Shown: piece after piece, positions 6,253 through 9,686 of the stretch | Layout of the letters: every line of letters begins with the position of its first letter | Numbering within the stretch: position 1 is the stretch's first letter | Source of the DNA: Thermoproteota archaeon | Lineage (GTDB): Archaea > Thermoproteota > Methanomethylicia > Culexarchaeales > Culexmicrobiaceae | Direction of reading: 5' to 3' | DNA length: 9,686 bases | Assembly: GCA_003650625.1 (NCBI GenBank) | Contig: QMQW01000009.1 | Coordinates: forward strand, 1-9,686 | The notes under the pieces: generated by a model | Seen by the model: the letters and a program-made list of their open reading frames with translations, nothing else | Databases searched by the model: none | Told to the model about the DNA's origin: nothing | Translations under genes and position numbers: made by a program

Positions 6253-6675
6253 TTGCTCAGCGAAAAATGCGCGAGAATTGGCTACAAGTTTATTCATGAG
6301 GGAGGAGCTGAGGAGTGCACCAACTGCTCACTGCGAAAAGTTTGTATAGAGAACTTGAAGGTTGGCAGAGTATATGAAGTTGTAGGCGTTAGAAGGAAAA
6401 GCCACGTATGCCCACTACATGAAGAAAGAGTGGTTGTCGTAGAGGTTGTGGAGGCAGCTGTTGAAGCAGCGATTGAGAAGCGGCTGGCTGTTGAGGGAGT
6501 AATCATAGCGTATTACCCCATACTATGCCAAGAAACATGCGCGTTTAGGTTGCTTTGCCAGCCACAGGGCCTAAGGGATGGAGATAAAGTTAAAATCGAG
6601 AAGCTCCTAGATGAAATCAACTGCCCATTGAATTTCAAGCTTTTGAAGGCTGTTCTTCGGCCGATTCTTTCTTAG
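6253..6675 (+). CDS. UPF0179 family protein, eight-cysteine
   Basis: The product (140 residues from TTG 6253) matches UPF0179, an archaeal family of unknown function, by its ECTNCSLRKVC, HVCPLHE, CQETCAFRLLCQPQGL and NCPL motifs. The eight cysteines fall into two matching sets, C22-x2-C25-x5-C31-x21-C53-PL and C92-x3-C96-x5-C102-x21-C124-PL, which suggests two metal sites (zinc or Fe-S; inferred). The start is uncertain. TTG 6253 has AGGAAG eight bases upstream. The homologous segment KITLL begins slightly earlier, which would require TTG 6214 (29-bp overlap with egsA, no SD) or an unusual AUA at 6247. It is probably co-transcribed with egsA. The last 41 bp overlap the 3' end of the FKBP gene on the other strand. 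Confidence 0.85.
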   Translation: MLSEKCARIGYKFIHEGGAEECTNCSLRKVCIENLKVGRVYEVVGVRRKSHVCPLHEERVVVVEVVEAAVEAAIEKRLAVEGVIIAYYPILCQETCAFRLLCQPQGLRDGDKVKIEKLLDEINCPLNFKLLKAVLRPILS

Positions 6676-7384
6676 TAGCCGCCGCCTTTTCGGCTTCGCG
6701 CTTAAAAACGTACTTCTCAACGAACTTCACCGACTTTATGTTTGAGAAAAACTTTTCAATGTCCCTTGCGATTCCCCGCTTGGCGAATTGAAGTCCATCT
6801 ACGAAGTACGCCTCCTCCGGCAGCTCTATGGTGACATCTTCGCCTCTAACCTTAACTTCGAATTTTTCCTCAGGTACGCGCGGAATTCTCCTGTGAATTA
6901 AGGCCAGAATCTTCTCCTTCGCACTCTTCAGCTTCTTAACTATCTTAACATCATACACTAGCGTCTTACCGGCTAGGGGGTGGTTGAAGTCGAGTACAAC
7001 TCGCCCTCCGCCAACACTCCTAATTACTGCAAAGTTGCCGTTGATTTCGACTCGTGTTCCCGGGCGCGGGGTTATGCCTCTTTTAGTTAGCTCCCTAGCT
7101 GGAACAATCTTAACTTTGGATGGATCTCTTGCTCCAAAGGCCTTTTCCGGGGGGAGCTCAATTACCTTTTGCTCGCCCGGCTTCATCTTCATCAGTTCTT
7201 CTTCAAGCCCAGGGAGAATCCAGCCTTCCCCTATTACCACTAGCATCGGCTCATAAATTTCATCTTCACGGTAGATGTTCTCCTTCTTCGCAACCTCCTC
7301 AATAGTTAAATCGAATATTTCGCCGGTGTCCTTCACTTTGGCTACGAAGTCGATTAGTATGAAGTCCCCTTTGTTCAGAGGCAT
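6635..7384 (-). CDS. Long-type archaeal FKBP peptidyl-prolyl cis-trans isomerase (SlyD-like)
   Basis: The 249-residue protein has the FKBP fold split by an IF (insert-in-flap) domain. The catalytic part is about 1-88 plus 130-153, with the GEGWILPGLEEELMKMKPGE segment (52-71), EKAFGARDPS (80-89) and DFNHPLAGKTLVYDV (132-146). The IF insert is about 89-130. A C-terminal domain (about 155-225) is typical of the archaeal 26-29 kDa type. The protein speeds proline isomerisation and acts as a folding helper in the cytosol. The final 20 or so residues form a charged Lys/Ala/Glu tail, low in complexity, whose coding overlaps the UPF0179 gene. The ATG at 7384 is preceded by GGTGAGGGAGC. It diverges from hypC. 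Confidence 0.94.
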   Translation of the reverse strand: MPLNKGDFILIDFVAKVKDTGEIFDLTIEEVAKKENIYREDEIYEPMLVVIGEGWILPGLEEELMKMKPGEQKVIELPPEKAFGARDPSKVKIVPARELTKRGITPRPGTRVEINGNFAVIRSVGGGRVVLDFNHPLAGKTLVYDVKIVKKLKSAKEKILALIHRRIPRVPEEKFEVKVRGEDVTIELPEEAYFVDGLQFAKRGIARDIEKFFSNIKSVKFVEKYVFKREAEKAAATKKESAEEQPSKA

Positions 7385-7427
7385 GCTCCCTCACCACTTA
7401 GGCGCGCGACAACATTTAACATAACAG

Positions 7428-7435
7428 TTAAATTA
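7428..7435 (+). promoter_or_regulatory. Putative TATA box of hypC
   Basis: TTAAATTA predicts a transcript start near 7458, only about eight bases before ATG 7466, so hypC would be leaderless or nearly so. On the minus strand TGTTAAAT at 7421-7414 is the matching candidate for the FKBP gene. Confidence 0.35.
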
Positions 7436-7465
7436 CTTTTTTGGTGAACAGAATAGCGAGTGAAC

Positions 7466-7687
7466 ATGTGCCTCGCAGTCCCCGCAAAAGTGGTATCGGT
7501 TAATGGAGATAGAGCAACTGTAGACTTTGGCGGAGTACAGAGAGAAATACTGCTCACGCTAATTGAGGATGAAGTTTTACCTGGAGATTACGTCATAGTT
7601 CATGCTGGCTTTGCTATTCAAAAGCTCGATGAAGAAACTGCAGTGTCAATGCTTAAGCTTTGGGAGGAAATTCTAAGTAGCTCTTAG
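7466..7687 (+). CDS. hypC: HypC/HybG/HupF family [NiFe]-hydrogenase maturation chaperone
   Basis: The 73-residue product starts MCLAVPAKVV, the family signature in which Cys2 becomes near-terminal after methionine removal and carries the Fe(CN)2CO group with HypD. The family motif VHAGFAIQKLDEETA is present near the C-terminus. ATG 7466 is chosen because Cys2 must follow the initiator; the in-frame GTG at 7460 would add two residues. HypC escorts the iron centre to the hydrogenase large subunit, so the genome should encode a [NiFe] hydrogenase and HypA, B, D, E and F, but none is in this window. The gene stands alone and its last 15 bp overlap the phosphoesterase gene on the opposite strand. 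Confidence 0.95.
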   Translation: MCLAVPAKVVSVNGDRATVDFGGVQREILLTLIEDEVLPGDYVIVHAGFAIQKLDEETAVSMLKLWEEILSSS

Positions 7688-8248
7688 TACGATTTTACCG
7701 CCGCTCGACTTCATGAATGTCTTGGCGGTTACGCGGACTTCAGACTTCACGAGCTCATAAACTGAAACTGAAATTTTGCTTCCTTCAACGCTTAGGATCA
7801 TGAAGCTGGGAACTAGGGAGCCCCCAGTTCCACTCCAACACCCAGTAGCGCTTCCTGGATTTAGCAGTAAAATGCCATTTACCAGCTTCGTAGAGGCAAT
7901 ATGTGTGTGACCTGAAATCAGAACGTCCACACCCAAAGTTAAAGCTAAACTGTGAAGTTTGCGGGGATCCCCCCTAGGGTATATTTGAGCTCCATGCGTC
8001 AATCCCACACGGAAGCCCTCCAATGCCACTACCCTCTCCCTCGGCTCATACGCGAAAAAATCCATGTTACCCACTACCCACACTGTAGTTGCTATGTTCT
8101 CTAAGTACGAGAGCACCTTTCTCTCAACGAAGTCCCCTGTTGATAGAATTAAGTCGAAGTTGCCTTCATTAATTAGTGGTAAGAACTGCTTAGGTATGGA
8201 CTTAGCCCTAGTAGGTATGTGGAAGTCCCCTATGACGAGCGCCTTCAT
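7673..8248 (-). CDS. Vps29-like calcineurin-type metallophosphoesterase (MJ0936/YfcE superfamily)
   Basis: The 191-residue protein has all the superfamily motifs: D8-x-H10 (GDFHIPTRA), D39 (STGDF), N61 (VVGNMD), H85 (LTHGAQ), H114 and H116 (ISGHTHI) and NPGSATG. These residues hold two metal ions, so phosphodiesterase or phosphatase activity is plausible. Beyond the motifs it follows human Vps29 closely as I recall it: HIPxRxxSIPxxF, GDPRKLHSLA (GDMASLALL in Vps29), GSATG followed by the IIPSF-like LVPSF, and a VYEL near the C-terminus. The substrate is unknown. Retromer partners are not expected in an ordinary archaeon. ATG 8248 fits the family start. It lacks a strong SD, and the TATA-like sequence upstream is better placed for the sRNA on the other strand. 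Confidence 0.92.
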   Translation of the reverse strand: MKALVIGDFHIPTRAKSIPKQFLPLINEGNFDLILSTGDFVERKVLSYLENIATTVWVVGNMDFFAYEPRERVVALEGFRVGLTHGAQIYPRGDPRKLHSLALTLGVDVLISGHTHIASTKLVNGILLLNPGSATGCWSGTGGSLVPSFMILSVEGSKISVSVYELVKSEVRVTAKTFMKSSGGKIVLRAT

Positions 8249-8256
8249 ATGCTATC

Positions 8257-8270
8257 GCAAAACTATATAA
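8257..8270 (+). promoter_or_regulatory. BRE/TATA promoter of the C/D box sRNA
   Basis: GCAAAA (8257-8262) directly precedes CTATATAA (8263-8270). The TATA centre lies 26-27 bp before 8293, the first base of the predicted sRNA stem, exactly the spacing seen for tRNA-Ala. The element is too close (18-19 bp) to the phosphoesterase ATG to be a normal promoter for that gene. Confidence 0.65.
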
Positions 8271-8292
8271 CTCAGCAAATCATAACTCTTTC

Positions 8293-8354
8293 GCGTGGAT
8301 GATGAGCTGGCTGAGCGCTTAAAATGATGACGAAAGTTAAAAGCTCTGACACGC
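8293..8354 (+). ncRNA. Candidate archaeal C/D box sRNA (2'-O-methylation guide)
   Basis: The order is stem GCGTG (8293-8297), box C ATGATGA (8299-8305), a 12-nt guide (8306-8317), box D' as CTTA (8318-8321, one base off CTGA), box C' ATGATGA (8324-8330), a 15-nt guide (8331-8345), box D CTGA (8346-8349) and stem CACGC (8350-8354). The end stem is five perfect pairs. Both C boxes are perfect RUGAUGA. The length of about 62 nt is typical. Such RNAs assemble with L7Ae, Nop5 and fibrillarin and direct methylation opposite the fifth base upstream of D or D'. By that rule the D guide predicts a target like AGCUUUUAACU with the fifth base methylated. The target RNA was not identified. The RNA lies between two minus-strand genes and its last base meets the aminotransferase stop codon. 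Confidence 0.8.
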
Positions 8355-9490
8355 TACTTAGCCAATGCTTCCTTAGCTGCATTGACAGCTTGACCTCGCT
8401 TTATATTACACCCAAGAGACATCAAAGCATCCTCTAATGCTGACACCGTTTGCAGCACCATGTCCTGCGAGATCATCCCCATGCAGCCAATTCTTACGAC
8501 CTTCCCTTTAAGAGCGCCCATTCCTCCAGCTATGACTATCCCATGAACTTCTTTCAGGTAGCGCCTCAACTCAGCATCATCAACTCTGCCTGCAACTTTA
8601 GCAACTATTACGGTGTTAGATCGAACATCCCTTTCAGGGAAAATTTCTAAACCTAGAGCTTCAAGTGCAGAGTAGAAAGCACTCGCACATCGCCTATGCC
8701 TTTCAATTCGAGCTTTCAACCCTTCCTCTACTATCACTTTTAGGGCTTCATCCAAGGCATATAGCAGCGGTAGGGCTGGAGTAAATGGGGTTTCACTTTT
8801 TTCATGAAAATTCTTCAACTTTACGAAGTCGAAGTAGTAAGCTTTTCTTGCAGAATTCTTCTCTGCCGCTTTTAGGGCACGCTCACTTACGGAGATGAGG
8901 GCTAGGCCTGGGGGACAAGCTAAGCACTTTTGACTACCAGTTACACATACGTCAATATTCCACTTATCTACGGGCAGCTCATCTCCACCTAGAATTGAAA
9001 TTGCATCAACTATGAGGAGTAAGCCGTAGCTTCTTGCCAGCTCGCCGATTCTTCCCAAGTCGATGCACTTAGCTCCAGTTGAAGTTTCATTGTAAACAAC
9101 AGCTATAGCTTTGACGTCTTCCTCCTCTTCCAAAACTCTCTTCACATCATCGTAGGAAGGAGCTGATCCCCACTTTAAGCTTACCTCTATCGGCTTACCT
9201 CCATAGACTCTAATGGCGTCGCTTAAACGCTTCGAAAAAACGCCGTTCACGGGAACTACCACTTTGTCGTTGGGGGCAATTAAATTGCTTACAGCGCACT
9301 CTACGCCGCCAGTCCCCGAAGAAGTCAGTACAAAGACGTCATTGCCTGTTTGAAATACGTACTTCAAGTTTTCCGAAATTCTCTCATAAAGCTCGTGAAA
9401 TTCGGGTCCCCTATGGCTGATTATCGGTTTAACCATTGCTTGAAGCACTCTAGACGGCACATTTGTGGGGCCAGGAAGCATGATTAACAT
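8354..9490 (-). CDS. Class V PLP aminotransferase (serine-pyruvate / alanine-glyoxylate aminotransferase family)
   Basis: The 378-residue cytosolic enzyme begins with the family signature LPGPTNVPSRVL and SHRGPEFHELY. The cofactor motifs are SSGTGG (57-62), D162 in VDAIS and the PLP lysine K188 in TGSQKCLACPPG. Length and fold fit alanine-glyoxylate or serine-pyruvate aminotransferase; close relatives use phosphonopyruvate, 2-aminoethylphosphonate or purine-catabolic substrates, so the exact amino donor is open. The ATG at 9490 is preceded by GAGGTGAT, a near-full match to the archaeal SD, at good spacing; the second ATG at 9481 is too far. It diverges from the SAM hydroxide adenosyltransferase gene and is followed by the convergent C/D sRNA. 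Confidence 0.93.
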   Translation of the reverse strand: MLIMLPGPTNVPSRVLQAMVKPIISHRGPEFHELYERISENLKYVFQTGNDVFVLTSSGTGGVECAVSNLIAPNDKVVVPVNGVFSKRLSDAIRVYGGKPIEVSLKWGSAPSYDDVKRVLEEEEDVKAIAVVYNETSTGAKCIDLGRIGELARSYGLLLIVDAISILGGDELPVDKWNIDVCVTGSQKCLACPPGLALISVSERALKAAEKNSARKAYYFDFVKLKNFHEKSETPFTPALPLLYALDEALKVIVEEGLKARIERHRRCASAFYSALEALGLEIFPERDVRSNTVIVAKVAGRVDDAELRRYLKEVHGIVIAGGMGALKGKVVRIGCMGMISQDMVLQTVSALEDALMSLGCNIKRGQAVNAAKEALAK

Positions 9491-9492
9491 AG

Positions 9493-9686
<194 letters not shown>

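Noticed and set aside
8263..8270. CTATATAA/TTATATAG as promoter of the phosphoesterase gene
   Set aside because: On the minus strand it lies only 18-19 bp before the ATG, which would put the transcript start inside the gene; the plus-strand sRNA fits far better.
8311..8314. Exact CTGA as box D' of the C/D sRNA
   Set aside because: It would leave only five bases after box C for a guide. The degenerate CTTA at 8318-8321 gives the usual 12-base guide and a short gap to box C', so CTGA here is taken as part of the guide.
8306..8317. tRNA D arms as target of the D' guide
   Set aside because: The guide complement shares only GCTCAGC (seven bases) with the D arm of tRNA-Thr in this window, below the length normally needed; no target is claimed.

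Overview
The window is archaeal chromosomal DNA. It encodes sn-glycerol-1-phosphate dehydrogenase (the enzyme that sets archaeal lipid stereochemistry), an archaeal 20S proteasome beta subunit, the transcription terminator and ribonuclease aCPSF1/FttA, ribosomal protein eL37 paired with an Sm-like protein, a tRNA with a bulge-helix-bulge intron, and promoters of the BRE/TATA type. GC-rich tRNA stems and SD-led genes fit a thermophile. The mix of genes, including a strikingly Vps29-like phosphoesterase and an MCT-1-like PUA protein, would fit a TACK-type lineage, but the window alone does not fix the taxon. No phage, transposon, CRISPR or defence genes are visible; this is a compact core-genome region.

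Layout. 1-463: the 3' end of a DUF99 (endonuclease-dU-like) gene, then an intron-containing tRNA-Thr(UGU). 464-762: a gene-poor AT-rich stretch. 763-1089: a small NifX/NafY-fold protein. 1193-1269: tRNA-Ala(GGC). 1414-1847 (minus): an LSm-eL37 operon, divergent from 1942-2457 (plus), an MCT-1-like PUA protein. 2466-5065 (minus): a psmB-fttA operon, divergent from 5190-6675 (plus), egsA followed by UPF0179. 6635-7384 (minus): a long-type FKBP prolyl isomerase, divergent from hypC at 7466-7687. 7673-8248 (minus): the Vps29-like phosphoesterase. 8293-8354 (plus): a previously unlisted C/D box sRNA candidate with its own promoter. 8354-9490 (minus): a class V aminotransferase. 9553-end (plus): the start of a SAM hydroxide adenosyltransferase.

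Themes. Most genes concern information processing and protein quality control: RNA 3'-end formation, RNA binding, translation, proteolysis and folding. Genes are packed in alternating divergent and convergent pairs. Tail-to-tail pairs are separated by 8 bp, or overlap by 41 bp and 15 bp, so transcription termination must often occur inside or at the very end of coding sequence; the window itself encodes the factor (FttA) expected to do this. The most notable observations are the C/D box sRNA with a TATA box placed exactly as for tRNA-Ala, the 12-nt tRNA intron that still forms a complete bulge-helix-bulge, the duplicated four-cysteine module in UPF0179, and the Vps29-like protein that keeps all metal-binding positions.
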